Positions 1 to 11,805 of a DNA stretch of 64,000 nt are shown here, piece after piece. Position 1 is the stretch's first letter, and each line of letters begins with the position of its first letter. This DNA comes from Wyeomyia smithii (taxonomy: Eukaryota; Arthropoda; Insecta; Diptera; Culicidae): assembly GCF_029784165.1 (NCBI RefSeq), contig NC_073696.1, positions 80,908,220 to 80,972,219 of the forward strand, given 5' to 3'. Under the pieces are notes generated by a model, which was given only the letters and a program-made list of their open reading frames with translations, was not told the origin of the DNA and searched no databases. A program made the position numbers and the translations under genes.

Positions 1-796
1 TGCCAGTTTCATTTCCAATTTTACAGAATGCATACCAGAATAAAGAACAAAGAAAAACACAAAAAAAATTTAGCCTTAATACAACAACAAATCTCAAGGT
101 TATAAGTTAATGTGTTGCTCCATAAACTTCCTAAAATTCTGAGGTTACTAAGTTTCTTGAGTATTGCAAAACGAGGTTTTGCGATTTTCGTTTCCAATCA
201 AAATTAAATGAATGTGTATAACCGGCATACGTTTATTGCAGCACCGGTTTTATAGCAGTCAGGATTTATGGACTTAAAACAGATTTTCAAAAACGGAAAC
301 GGTCATCAATTTTCCTGTGAAAAAAATCTTATAAAACACCTTTAAAATTCTTAACTATTTAACCAGACATCGTTAAAGCAAAATTAGTATATTAATTTAC
401 TGTAAAATAATCAGCAGTTTGTTAGAGCTAATCTGATGATTAATAACTAAATTCAGAAACATCAAAATGCTCATTTCTTCACGAACTTACACCTCAGGAA
501 GAGTTTTGTGCATGTCTTGTTGAAGCCAATAACCGACGCTTGATACGAAGTCAATACCTAAGGGCTATTTATAGAACACTTTAACGACTTTTGTCGTCAT
601 TTAAGTACACGGAGATTCTAGCCGACCCGTTACGAGAAAAACTGACTGCCGTGTGACGGACAAACAAAGTCGCTTCCCGAACAAATTATTCACAATATTT
701 ACAACAATCCCAGCCTGTTTACGCTACTCAGCTTCTGGTTAGTGCACTCAACGCTCGTAGTAAATAACGGTAGTTTAAATTTCAGATTTTAAATTA
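1..796. other. AT-rich sequence, possibly gene 3' part
   Basis: No repeat recognised. On the minus strand a short open stretch at about 490-560 reads SVGYWLQQDMHKTLPEV before a stop and follows a CCCTTAG acceptor-like site. It could be a terminal exon, but nothing ties it to the IPPK family. Confidence 0.2.
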
Positions 797-1015
797 CTAC
801 CTTTGAAGATGGAGAGTGGCAGGTTGGGTTGAACCCCAGTCGGAATGCGAAGGTTGCGGATAGATTTTCTTGCCGCTTTCCAAAAATAAATTCACGCATT
901 CGTGATCAATATCTTTTCGGGTAATACAATGTTTTCTTGGTGATGAATAATATTTTCTTTTATTACATTGTAATTCATTTAGTGGACTATCATGAAATAG
1001 ATTCATCAAGCGCGT
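797..1015 (-). CDS. Weak candidate fourth exon, or chance ORF
   Basis: Starts after an acceptor-like TTTTAAG only 49 nt beyond the previous donor, so the intron would be very short. It is open for about 72 codons to a TAG at 797-799, with a donor-like AAAG|GTAGTA at the very end. The translation is basic and polar and shows no IPPK motif that I recognise; the expected E-I-K-P-K and CPLDLFSG segments are absent. It could be a divergent or alternative terminal exon, part of another minus-strand gene, or chance. Confidence 0.22.
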   Translation of the reverse strand, partial: TRLMNLFHDSPLNELQCNKRKYYSSPRKHCITRKDIDHECVNLFLESGKKIYPQPSHSDWGSTQPATLHLQR

Positions 1016-1064
1016 CTTAAAACAACATCGTAAAATTACTTAAGCATATACTTTTCAAACTTAC

Positions 1065-1177
1065 CTGCTCGAAAACCTGTTGCAGAAGCATCACGGGATC
1101 GATTTTTATCGGTAGAAATGCTACGTCGGGATACAGGATACCGTCACATTCGTGGATTTCCTTTTCCAACCGGTTCA
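1065..1177 (-). CDS. Probable third coding exon of the IPPK-like gene
   Basis: In the phase required by exon 2 this 113-nt block is open, reads VNRLEKEIHECDGILYPDVA followed by FLPIKIDP, and ends at a strong donor, GAGCAG|GTAAGT. An RP..R motif followed by a hydrophobic ..LPD/FLP segment occurs at this point in IPPK proteins, so continuation of the kinase is reasonable. The weak point is the acceptor. The only in-phase AG (CATCAACAAG) lacks a pyrimidine tract, and the frame stays open for another 23 codons upstream without any AG. The true left edge of the exon is therefore uncertain. The diagnostic IPPK motif that follows (E-I-K-P-K-like) was not found downstream in this window. Confidence 0.45.
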
Positions 1178-2055
1178 CTTGTTGATGCGTATCATTCAAT
1201 TGGCAAAATACCCATTCGTTTGGAAGGCATACACATTATGGAAAAAATTAAAATAAATTAGATAAACTCAAAACCGCATACAAGTTAAAGTAATCAAAAG
1301 TGCTCCAGAAACAGAAATATCCAGCGTGGCCAACAAAAAAAGTCCTAATCAATCAGTGACAGACATTATCGCCAGAGCTTAGTTTCAGGAACAGAAATCC
1401 TTACGAACTAAAACAAGCAGGTGCACTGATTTAAGCCCTCCCGCAGGCCGCGTGTAGCACCATAACCTATACTTTCGCTCACCGCACCGAACTCCAATTA
1501 CAAAGAATCCGGTTCGATCATGGCGGCGCCAGTGGCGAATGCTGCGAGCAAAGAAGGAATAAAAATTACTTCTATGTAGATTTGCGTATGGAACTTATTT
1601 TCGTTTCGATCAGTTTCGGATTCGTCGTAAACAACCGTCATCGACTCGAGTAGCGGATGGCAGCGAATCGACGACCGCCGCTGGAAGGACTGGTTAGTCG
1701 GTCACAATCCTTCGACAGCCACTTGTTGTGACACTCAATAGACATGTGACGCACGCTCACAGTGCGAACCGAAAGCCGCAGTAAACGCCATTCACCATGG
1801 AAAAGACTTTATCGCTTTATTTACGACTGACTTCGTAGTAAACAGGCCACGCTAGATTCATATGTGTAGTTGCTTCATTTTACGCTACACTGTTAAATAC
1901 TTCTTAAAACAAACTTCTATTTTTTTAAAACAACTATTGTTTGCCGGAATGTTTCTCGGATATTTTTGATCGTTAACATTTACGTGATATTTCTGAGGTT
2001 GACTGTCTACCACGCAACAACAGTTCAATAAAATCAACTCAAGCACACAACTTAC
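1178..2055. other. Intron 2 of the IPPK-like gene, with a CpG-rich block
   Basis: No transposon recognised. The part from about 1440 to 1800 is GC- and CpG-rich and includes a plus-strand ATG in good Kozak context at 1520 (GATCATGGCG), but that frame closes after 19 codons. It may be a second promoter or an enhancer; function is unknown. Confidence 0.35.
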
Positions 2056-2205
2056 CGGGTCGAAATTTGATTAACCGTTTGTTGAACGCTTCCAGGTCGT
2101 ACGTGTTAAGCCAACCCAACCTTGGCTCTGAAACATACTGTGACGAAAACAGACTCGCCACTACCTGGGAATACTTCACGAAGCGGTTGAGATCAACGAT
2201 TGAAT
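2056..2205 (-). CDS. IPPK/Ipk1-like kinase, second coding exon
   Basis: A 150-nt exon with a good acceptor (TTTTTTTTGCAG) and donor (CCCG|GTAAGT) on the minus strand. Read in the phase left by exon 1 it is fully open and gives a run ending in SSQYVSEPRLGWLNTYDLEA and then FNKRLIKFRP. This resembles the IPPK N-lobe segment in which a conserved YV..P stretch is followed by an aliphatic-rich helix and an RP motif. The other two frames contain stops. The joint codon formed with exon 1 is GAT (Asp). The separating intron is 9,600 bp and full of transposons, which is plausible for a large mosquito genome. The phase match and both splice signals make this a strong exon even if the family name were wrong. 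Confidence 0.72.
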
Positions 2206-2664
2206 CTGCAAAAAAAATTAAGAACAGATTTCATGTTCTATTTTCTAGGAATAAAAGCAGTCATTTAAAAATTTTAAAACAAATTGATTCTAATAGCTTG
2301 GATATTCAAATAGTCATGTAATTTTTGCATACCTATTATTAGTCAGAACAAAGCAAATAAACATTGTTGCGTGTACTGAAGCTGATAAAAGGATCTACAC
2401 AAAGCATCGCTTGTTTACACCACTATTTCCTGTATGAGTGTATAAATAGCTGCTTGACAGACAAAGATAACGCTTAACAACCTAACCAATTAAGTACGGT
2501 ATTTGTTGTCCAAATGCTTCATCCTAACAACAATATCGCACGCAAGCCTGGGGGGCTTATGCGGTCTCGATCAACTAGATTAGTTGAGAGAATTCATTAT
2601 CGATATTGTTTCATCCTATCTGCACTAATTTAAGTCTTGGGGTTTCTCACGTACTAGAAAATAC

Positions 2665-3689
2665 TAGGGTTTGCAATATTCCCGGGAATAGATTTCCCGG
2701 GAAACGGGAATGGAAAAAAATTCTTAGCAAAAATGAGATTTCAAACAAAGTTTATTAAAAAAACGTATCAAACAATCGTTTACAATTTCATTATCAAATC
2801 GCATGAAACACGGAAACTTATTCAAGTGCACTCCAGGTATTCATGATCGATTTTTGTAGCAAATGTTATCAGAAGAGTAGGTTTCAGGGTTTTATGCCGT
2901 CGAACAACCGCCTCAGAACCGCTGACAATATTTCGTTAAGCCCAAATAATGTAATTCCCATCTGTAAAACTCTGCTTAAAATCGCAGAATCACGGCTGGT
3001 GTCTGATTTTTAGAATACTTCTAAAACACCGATTCCAGCTCTTGCTACATTTCGTTAGAAACTGAAGAGTCCAATACTTTTAGTTTGTTGAAAATAAAGT
3101 TGAGTGTTTGGCAGGCAGAACTTAGAGCGTTTGAATGCCTACGTAATTAATGTGAAACCGCGGCCACGATCCAAGTTACACTGACTGAGTTTTATTAATT
3201 TACTTATTAATTCTGGTCGCATTGATTTACGGGTTACAATTTTTTTATCAATTTACGGGCTTCAAAATTTTTTGTCAATAAACAAAATAACAATCAAGCA
3301 ACTATCCGCATAGTAGTAAACTCATTAGCAAAAAAAGACATTAGACGAAGAAAATATTTCCTAATTGTTCGTTTACTGAATAAGATAGCATATATTTTTG
3401 TCAACAAATTTAAGCAAATTATTTGATATTACACGGCAAGCAAATATTGATCGTTATTTCAGGCAATTATTTGCTTCGTATAATGCACACTTCGAAGCAG
3501 CTTTACACTTCTACGACGGAAGTTTCGTGTTTTGATACGATATTTAGTTTTATTGCAATATTGTATGGAAAATTGTTCGAGAAGCTCGGGAATCCCGGGA
3601 TCCCGGGAATCAATATTTCTATTCCCGGGATCCGGGAATCCCGGGAAAAGGTAGTTCACGGGAAATCGTTCCCGGAATTGCAAACCCTA
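2665..3689. mobile_element. Non-autonomous hAT-type element (1,025 bp)
   Basis: Bounded by inverted termini TAGGGTTTGCAAT and ATTGCAAACCCTA, and flanked on both sides by the identical 8-bp target duplication GAAAATAC (2657-2664 and 3690-3697). Eight-base duplications are diagnostic of hAT transposition. Just inside each terminus are clustered CCCGGG palindromes (left 2680-2706, right 3590-3675). No transposase reading frame is visible, so it depends on a partner element. Confidence 0.88.
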
Positions 3690-4732
3690 GAAAATACATG
3701 ATTTTTCAAGTAGACATCCCAGATTTTTTCGATAGACGTAATTTTTGTTATGAAACAGTAGTATCACATGTTGACTACTTTATACTTAATTTTTCATACT
3801 TTATTTTCAAAAAATTATCTAGATTAACATTTGAAATGAGCTGAAGTTTTTGACATGGGACACGTCTTACGGCGAGATGCTGTACATAGTATAACAAAAA
3901 TGTGCCCTCCTAAAATACATATTATGTTAGTACCCCTGAACGGATTCTAACGGACGTTGCGGTTGGCCAAACTTGTGGTATAATAATTGGCATAACTTTT
4001 CAATTCGAAATAGATGAAAATTTAAGTTAAAAATCAAAAGTTTCGCAGCATTCAACCAGCTCGCTTTTATAGCTGAGAACAGGATTATATAGTATAGAAT
4101 CGTATGTGCCCAGTGCCGTTTTGAATGCATGCAATGTTACTTTCACTAAACAAATCCTGAACAATTTTGTCCTAATCTGTCTTAAATGTCTTAATCGATA
4201 GGTGATTCCCAAACTTTTGGTATAATGCTATATCTTTCCAACTGAAAACCAGTGAAAAATTACTTAAAAACAATTGAAAAAGCAGCGGCTATCCAATGAC
4301 GAACTCCCTTTCTGTACCTGACGTTCATTTGAGATCTAACTTCTAACAAGCTCCGCTTTTATTTCAAGTTCTTAAGTTTGTTCCAGTTTCGCAAAACGAA
4401 TGTGTAAAAATGAACTTCATTTCGTGTTGCCTTCCAGTGGAACCGGAACGATAGAGCTCTTGCAAATGCAACAATATAACACGTTTTGGGTAATGTTGCG
4501 GCTTAGATGGAACACAATCAAGTTGTTCTCGCGTCAGATAGAAGCAGGTATAAATGTTGCAACTGTTGCGTGTTGCATATTGTCGATGTGCGGCAATATA
4601 GGAAAATTCTGTTCGTGCTGCAGTTACTGCGAAATTCTGCTTTGATGTCAAACTAGGCATTTTTTTATGCTTTACATCCTTTTCAATGAAATGATGAGAA
4701 AAACCTGCATTAATCCACCTAGCAGTGCAGAA

Positions 4733-6440
4733 ACCTTCGTTATACTAACTATTACTACATATAAATTTATACTAACTATTACTACATATAAATTTGCTAT
4801 GCCAGTAAACCATAAATCGTTTAAAATTAAATTCAAAAGATAGTTTTTCAGATGGTGAACCAAATAACATCACTGAATCAAACCTCGATGAGGTTCTCAC
4901 ATATATTCTCAATACCACAACGGCTTCGTTTTCAAAAATCGCGAGGCCCAGAAAAGAACATAATGATTATGGATTAGCATCGGATATATCCTACAAATTG
5001 CAGCAAAGTCCTACAAACATGCTCTCAAGAAATTATAGCTCAGAATTATACAGCGCGTTAAATGCCACCATAGAATGCCACCATAGAAAAGTTGCTTGAA
5101 TCATACGTGTGATTATTTCAAGAAATCAACAAAAAATTTGATAAAATTTGTGAGGATCAAGTGCTTAAAGATTTCATTGAAACTCCTATAACTGCTGTTG
5201 AAATGTAAATTTCCAGTACACATCAGATGCTGTTAAGAGTTGTTAAATTAATTCTATTACAAATGCATTTTTTTTAAATTAAAGTTTTTCACAAGACTTA
5301 AGAATTTTGACTGTTTAAAGTGTACTCGAAAACGTAACTCTTGTTGGAGACCTAGGCTGTATGGTAAAATCTGAAACACTTTCAGAACTTTATAAAACTT
5401 GCTGCCAAAACGATGGATACTCTGTTTGCACTGACCTTTAAATAAGTTTAAAATAAATTTAGAAAACAATATTTATATTATATAAAAGCGAAGTGTATCA
5501 AGTAAACAAGAACCGGAATTAAATAAGCATTGCAGTTTCCTCTGGAATCTATTGAAAATTGTTAGTAAAAAGCTATTAAAAATAAAAGGGTCATTTATTA
5601 CACCAGTTAGAACGAACTACACAGAGTATGAAAATTATGCACAGATGTCTTTTACTCTTAGTTTCTGCTGAGGAATTAAGAGTAGTTGAAAAAAAAGAGT
5701 GAGAGAAAGGGAGATAGTGATTTAAAAAAGGATAGAGAGAAATGATCCAAAAAGTAAAATACTCCATGTTTAAAAATTCTTTGGTAAATATTCTAAAAAT
5801 CAAGCAACCAATAAAAAACTCGCTCAGTATGATTTTCGGAAGGGTTTGGAGTTTCTATTGGCACTTGTAAACACTTAAATCGAATAACGCATTCTGTGAA
5901 AGGTTTGATTTTTGTTTGATTTTTTTTTGTTCGATTTTGATATACTACACATATGAACAACATATTTACAAATACTAACGTACATACACACATACACATG
6001 TATATAGGCAATGTTCATTTAGACGAACTAAGTCGATTGATATACGACACTTGGCCCTCAACAGATTCATTTTGTGTTCAAAGTTAAATACCCCATGTTA
6101 AAAAATACTCTGTGATCAATATCTCAAAATCTAAGCCAATAATCAAAAATCCACTCGGTAGCATTCTGGGGGGGCACAGTAGCTTTCATTTGCATATAAA
6201 ATCATCAAAATCGGATATTGCGTTCTATAAGAAAGGTGCGTTAGTATATTGCGTCACATACATACAGACAACATACATACATACACACACACATACACAC
6301 ACACATACACACGAACAGACATTGCTCAGTTCGTCGAACTGAGTCGAATGGTATATACCATTCGGCCCTCTGGTCTTCGGATCTTTTTTGCGTTTTTCGA
6401 CCGATTTTATAACCTTTGTTTAGTATAACAAAGGTAATAG
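4733..6440 (-). mobile_element. Microsatellite-bearing non-autonomous element, copy A
   Basis: Homologous over most of its length to copy B (8399-9813) but inverted. Its ends (ACCTTCGTTATACTAAC on the left strand and GTTTAGTATAACAAAGGT on the right) form imperfect inverted termini. Inside are a CA/CATA microsatellite (6262-6312), a short palindromic GGTATATACC-type segment, and a pyrimidine/purine-biased stretch (5690-5740). No coding capacity was seen. A 27-bp tandem duplication lies at 4744-4797. Confidence 0.65.
4744..4797. repeat. 27-bp tandem duplication
   Basis: Two adjacent copies of a unit starting ACTAACTATTACTACATATA, at 4744 and 4771, with no mismatch seen. It lies at the end of the copy A element. 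Confidence 0.85.
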
Positions 6441-6692
6441 TATAACTGTCCATGATGAATTTTCGTGCATCACAACGCATGCTAAGGCCCTCTTCTATGC
6501 TTGCAAACCAATACCATCGTACAAACTTTGGTTTTTATGAACCTGCTGCGTTTAGTGTAAGAACTTTCACGAGTGTAGAGCATTTATTTGAGTATGGTGA
6601 GCTCAGTCATATTTTTAAACATAGATTAATTAATTGTAGAAACTTTTAATGGCTCTTTTAACATTCATTAAGACTTTACGTCAGATGATATA

Positions 6693-6698
6693 AACAAA

Positions 6699-6733
<35 letters not shown>
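6693..6733. repeat. (TAAA)n microsatellite
   Basis: About ten AAAT/TAAA units in an otherwise unremarkable AT-rich stretch just beyond the copy A element. Confidence 0.95.
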
Positions 6734-7304
6734 CAAGGGTAAAACGCAGGAATCTGTGTGTTTTTGGAAAAAAATCTGTTTGCATACAGAGTATGTAATG
6801 ATATCTGTATAAGTATTTCCTTCATTCTCTTGCTCGACCGCATATAGTGCGTGCTGAGACTTTGTCTGCTCTCGGGTAGGGTGTTAACGAAAACGTTATG
6901 TTTCCAAGGACCGTCGTAGTACAGGTCCGAAAAGATAGAACCAATAATAAAAGTTTTGGCCAAGATTTACAATTTTATAGGACTACTTTTATTACGTCAA
7001 AGAGAGCAATGGCTGCGTTATTATCTTCGTCATGGTTGTCGTGGTATGAGAAGAATTGAAGGTAATATTCCAAAGCACCAACGTTATATATAAGAAATAA
7101 TCGCGTGTAAACGTATCACTTTAATGTTACATAACGTTCGTGTGACTTCTCCTATTCGCGATTCAAATAGTGTTTTGCTTCGTTACTAACTACCCATTCA
7201 AATATAGACAAAATTTGTATTTGTAAGAATACGAACCACGAACTCATGTGCCTGGCTCCAAAAGCATTTCCTAATATTGGTCTAAACCGAATTACAATAA
7301 AGTC

Positions 7305-7640
7305 TTTTTTTTTACAAAGTTGTTTTTTACACGGTTTTATTTAACACGGTTCTTCTTTACGACGATTTTCCAAATAACGCGATTTTTTTACGTCGTTTTT
7401 TCAAATAACGTGGTTTTTCTACACGGTTTTCTTTTGCACGGTTTTTCGTCTGCGCGTAAAATTGTTACAGTAAGTAACATAAACGGTAACAGACTATAGT
7501 AGGCTGTTTTTTATATAGTTTCATTTTTACACGAATTTTTCTTACAAGATTTTTTTTACGACGTTTTTCCAAAAAACACGGTTTTTTATACGTATTTTTC
7601 TTCGCACGATACGTAGAATCGTGTAAAAAAGAACTTTACT
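7305..7640. repeat. Degenerate ACACGGTTTTT tandem-like repeat
   Basis: About ten divergent units of roughly 20-25 bp, each with a core like ACACGGTTTTTCTT or ACGACGTTTTTCC. The array is interrupted at about 7460-7530. Old tandem repeat; no coding potential. Confidence 0.6.
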
Positions 7641-8039
7641 GTATAGAATCAATTACATTTCTAATATGACCCAAAAACAGATTTAATGTTTGTAGTTTTA
7701 ACCCGGTTGTAAAAATAAAAAAAAAATGATATGACTTGCATTTAACTCAATTTGAACTTTAAACTTGTGAGTGGCCTCAACAGCCTTTCTATGGTATAAT
7801 TCAGATCCACTGCGTGAAATATATCACTAACTACTCAAATCAGAAAACCGAGCACTTTTGTACCCTAGTGATAAATCACACACTCGCACGTGGCCTCTAC
7901 AGCGTTATTAGTGTCTGTCAGTTTAAACCAGTACCAAAAATAAATATAAAAATTAAATAAACTAAAAAATAACCCGAAAATAGCTCAATAAAATCAGGTT
8001 TAAATATTATGTATGATTGCATCACTTGTTAAAGTGAAT

Positions 8040-8300
8040 CCTGATCCAATTCAACCTTCCCTGCTAATATAAACCTCCTTCCTGTGACTTTTGTGGAGAT
8101 GCAGAGGTTAACAATGTTTTTAAATAGCAAGGGTCACACTAACATCCCTTCCCTCTTCCCAACAAATTACAAGGACGTAACCAGCGTCGTTATTGACCCT
8201 TTAAAGTATTGCGTCATTGAAACTTACAATGAGAATGGTCTGACACTGCCAGCCCCATTCAGTTGATTACTGATTTGGATTAACCACGGAGTGCAACTAT
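8040..8300. mobile_element. Possible interspersed-repeat relic
   Basis: A block of mixed composition, unlike the AT-rich flanks, with a 60-codon plus-strand ORF at 8084-8266 that lacks any recognised domain. It resembles a dispersed mosquito repeat such as a retrotransposon 3' UTR, but no end or duplication was found. Confidence 0.25.
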
Positions 8301-8398
8301 TGATAAGTGCATTCAGTCAAACTAAAACTCAAACTTTCAACTAAAGTCAAACTCTAAAACGGATTAAGCATTGTTAGCAGAACATGCCTAGCTGTTTT

Positions 8399-9813
8399 AC
8401 CTTTGTAATACTAAACAAAGGTTATAAAATCGGTCGAAAAACGCAAAATAGATCCGAAGACCTGAGGGCCGGGTAGCATATACCATTCGACTCAGCTCGA
8501 CGAACTGAGCAATGTCTGTTCGTGTGTATGTGTGTGTGTATGTGTGTTGTCTGTATGTATGTGGCACAAAATACTAACGCACCTTTTTTACAGAATGCAA
8601 TATCCGATTTTGATGATCTTATATGCAAACGAAAGCTACTGGGCTCCCCCAGAATGCTACCGAGTGGATTTTTGAATAGTGGCTTAGATTTTAAGATATT
8701 GATCAAATAGTATTTTTGTATGAGACATTTAACCTTTAACTCAAAATGAATGGCACGGACGGCTATGTAATATATACCAATCGACTCAGTTCGATGAATC
8801 GAACAATTTCTGTATGTATGTGTGTGTGTTCCAGTATGAAAGTATGTGTGAATACGTTTATATGTATAGTATATCAAAATAGAATAAAAAAAAAACAAAA
8901 AATAACACTTTTTTCACAGAACGCATATCCCGATTTTGATGTTCGCATGCTCAAATGAAAGCTCCAGAGTTCTCTGAAAATCATACTGAGCCAGATTTTT
9001 TTATGAGTTGCTTGAACTTTAGAATATTGAGCAAAGTATATTTTAGGCATTGATTATTTTACTTTTTTAATAACTTCTCTCTCACTCACTCACTCTTCTC
9101 TCTGTTTCCCTCTCTCTCTCTCTCTTTCTCTCTGTCTTTCTCTTCTTCTCTCTCTGGATTTTTTTCTAATAATATTCATATTTCAAAGGAAATTAACAAT
9201 CATCGACAACTTTGCATAATTTTTATACTCTCCGTAGTGCGTCTTTACTGGTATAAAAAATTAGCTTTTTGTTTCAATAGCTTTTTCTTAAAGATTCGAA
9301 ATAGATAAAAACTACAATTATTACTAAAATCCTGTTCTCGCTTGCGAAGCTACCGTTCTCACTAACTCAAAAATATATATTAAAATGTACGTTGAACCCA
9401 GATTTGCGATGAATAAGATACATTTACAGCTTTTGGGAGTCAAGCATTATAATAAAATCTGACCTCACAGTGTGCAAACGTAACACAATTAGCGATGCAG
9501 ATATTTCAAAAGCTTTACTCAAGATGTTTGATATGACACACTACGCTTTCTACCATTTCAAATATAAATATTGCCTTCTCATGTAAGATGAATTTCAATC
9601 AATTATGGTTCAAGCAACGCTTATATAATAACAAAGCATTCAATGCATTCTTGTATAGTTCTGAACTATAAGCAGGTTTGTAGAGGTTTTCTGCAATTTG
9701 TGAAAAATATTCGATGCTGATTCATGATTCTAGGTCCTGCAATTTCTGAAAACCAAGCCGTTGTGATATTTTAAACCTTGATTATATTGTAATTGTGTAG
9801 TATAGAAGGGGGC
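8399..9813 (+). mobile_element. Microsatellite-bearing non-autonomous element, copy B
   Basis: Begins ACCTTTGTAATACTAAAC, followed by a self-complementary AAAGG that gives a terminal hairpin, and ends near GTAGTATAGAAGG, the inverted equivalent. It shares the GTATATGTG-type microsatellite (8523-8562), the TTCGACGAACTGAG block, a CT-rich tract (9073-9156) and the downstream GCATAATTTTTATACTCT block with copy A in inverse orientation. Two internal modules (about 8480-8720 and 8760-9040) are diverged duplicates of each other. No protein is encoded. Confidence 0.65.
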
Positions 9814-11805
9814 CTAGGGCCAGGTCTCCAGTGTATACACCGTCCATGCTATACTAGTAGAATAGTGGAGATGGAACAATAAAGCGATCAAGCGGATCAA
9901 AACAGTATTGTCCAACTTACTGATTTAAGACAGAACGGCAATACTGGATTTTTGCACGAATCTTTGTAATTGAGCATGACATCGTGCAACCCTCAAGCAC
10001 TTCAACTGTCTCATTTCGAGTAAATCACTAGCCATACATAATAAGACATTGGTTGTAATAACAATAGTAATAGTAATTTGCTTTTTTACATACCTGCTGT
10101 GCCCTCATCCTTTACTTACCCCGTTTCATGTTTGTTACCTTTGATCACTCTTTCATAGACCCTTGTTTGATTGTATTCCTCAGGGTAATTGCTTGATTCT
10201 TCGTTTGCTCTAATTCTTGATTTTTCTCGCATTTTTTTTTTTTTAAAAGAGGAAACTGGATTAATAATTTGATTTGAACAATAAAAATTGATATAAATAA
10301 GTCTAAATTACGACCGCGCATATATCTAACTACTGGTTGAGCGTTGGCTTTGAAAAAGTTGATAACGCAATCTTTTGATTACTATACCAAATTCCTTTAC
10401 TGAGCCCTCTCGGCACCTCAGTAGAAAGCATGTCTTAGTTGTCACAATAGTCAATTAAAACTGCTTATTCCGTAAAAGACGAGATCAATCAATCTGACCT
10501 TTTATCAAATTGTTAAATGATTCAAACATTCCACCCAATCATTATCATCAACATTCAACTTCGTCTTATTACGGCCGTTGCAATGAAAGATTCTGATTAG
10601 CTTTATAGACATTTAAAATTGTTTTACAATGGTCATGCTGTTTGCAGTATTAGGTTAAGTTTTATTGCTTCTTTATTTGATTACCAGCGAAAAGCCATTC
10701 AAAGTCTGTTCAAAGAACGTTTGAGGTGTTTTGCAACTAGCATCTGGCCTTATTAGACTGGGTCTATCTTGTATAATACATAACCGAAAAGAGTATTTTA
10801 GTTCACGAATTTAAACCAGATATTACTAATTGCAAAACCGTCAAGCCCCTCAACCTAGGAGAGATATCTTCAACCGTTTCCTTTTTTGATGCCCGGCACT
10901 TTGAACTCTAAATTTTTCGTTTTATCTTTAAACTGCAATGAAGTTTCATACCACGAATAATAAGCTTCAACATTCAAATGATTTGCACGTGACACCCATC
11001 ATGATGTCACGCACAAAAAAGGGAAGCGGCAAAGTCTCAGAAGAAGGTGGTCCGATCATGAGATGAAACATGCCTTCGCGTCTCATCAATATTAAATATC
11101 CGGTAAAAAGGATTCAAAAACACTTCTAAAAATTCCACGAATACAAAACAAGCAGTCTTTCATGCAATAGGCGTGGTCAAAATTTCATTTGAAAGTGTCA
11201 AAAATGCTTATTACCAACACTGTCATCAAGTTTTCAAGATAAAATGGCAAAAATTTGACTAACCAACAAATAATTATGAGAATAGGAAGAAAATTTGTAT
11301 ATAAATAAAGGCAGTTTGTGTTCTTAAAACCTAGGACTTTTGACAAGGACAGTGAAGTTCAGAACAAAGCATATCCTGTTAAATTAGAATATTGTTAAAT
11401 AAATTGTGAAAGTTTTAATTTTTATATTTTAAAGTTTTATTAAAAATTTATTGAAAGGAAATACCTCTGCGGTTTACGTGTAGAAAGCGTAAGTGTTATA
11501 TTGCTATGTGTCCTTATATACCAGTTTAATGTACTGTATGACAGTCACATTTGCGCCAGTAATGGCAATTGAAAGCTAATTCAATTTTCTTTTGTAACGT
11601 AATTACAATCGATCAATTGCGATCAAACAGAAACTTTGTTCGACCTACAATCATGAAAATTGAAAAAAATCAAATGAAGTTATTACCCATTCGTTTCAGC
11701 AATTTCTCGCTTTAATGATGCCATGGAGACAAAAAATGCGAACCCAAAATAGCTTGAACTAAAAGTAACACAGCAAACTGCTAACAACTAAACAAAACTT
11801 CTCAC

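Larger units (their letters stand above)
2206..11805 (-). other. Intron 1 of the IPPK-like gene (9.6 kb)
   Basis: Defined by the GTGAG donor at exon 1 and the TTTTTTTTGCAG acceptor of exon 2. It holds a hAT derivative, two inverted copies of a microsatellite-bearing element, simple repeats and unassigned AT-rich DNA. The stretches 2206-2656, 3698-4732, 6734-7304 and 9814-11805 show no gene. Within the last, 11300-11320 has a TATAAATAA with an initiator-like TCAGA some 60 nt on, possibly a degraded LTR promoter. Confidence 0.6.

Noticed and set aside
4841..4841. CRISPR array or prokaryotic operon anywhere in the window
   Set aside because: No regularly spaced direct repeats with unique spacers; introns, SINEs and LINEs mark a eukaryotic nuclear genome.
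8422..8898. 158-codon minus-strand ORF
   Set aside because: Runs through the microsatellite-bearing element copy B; low-complexity His/Thr repeats.
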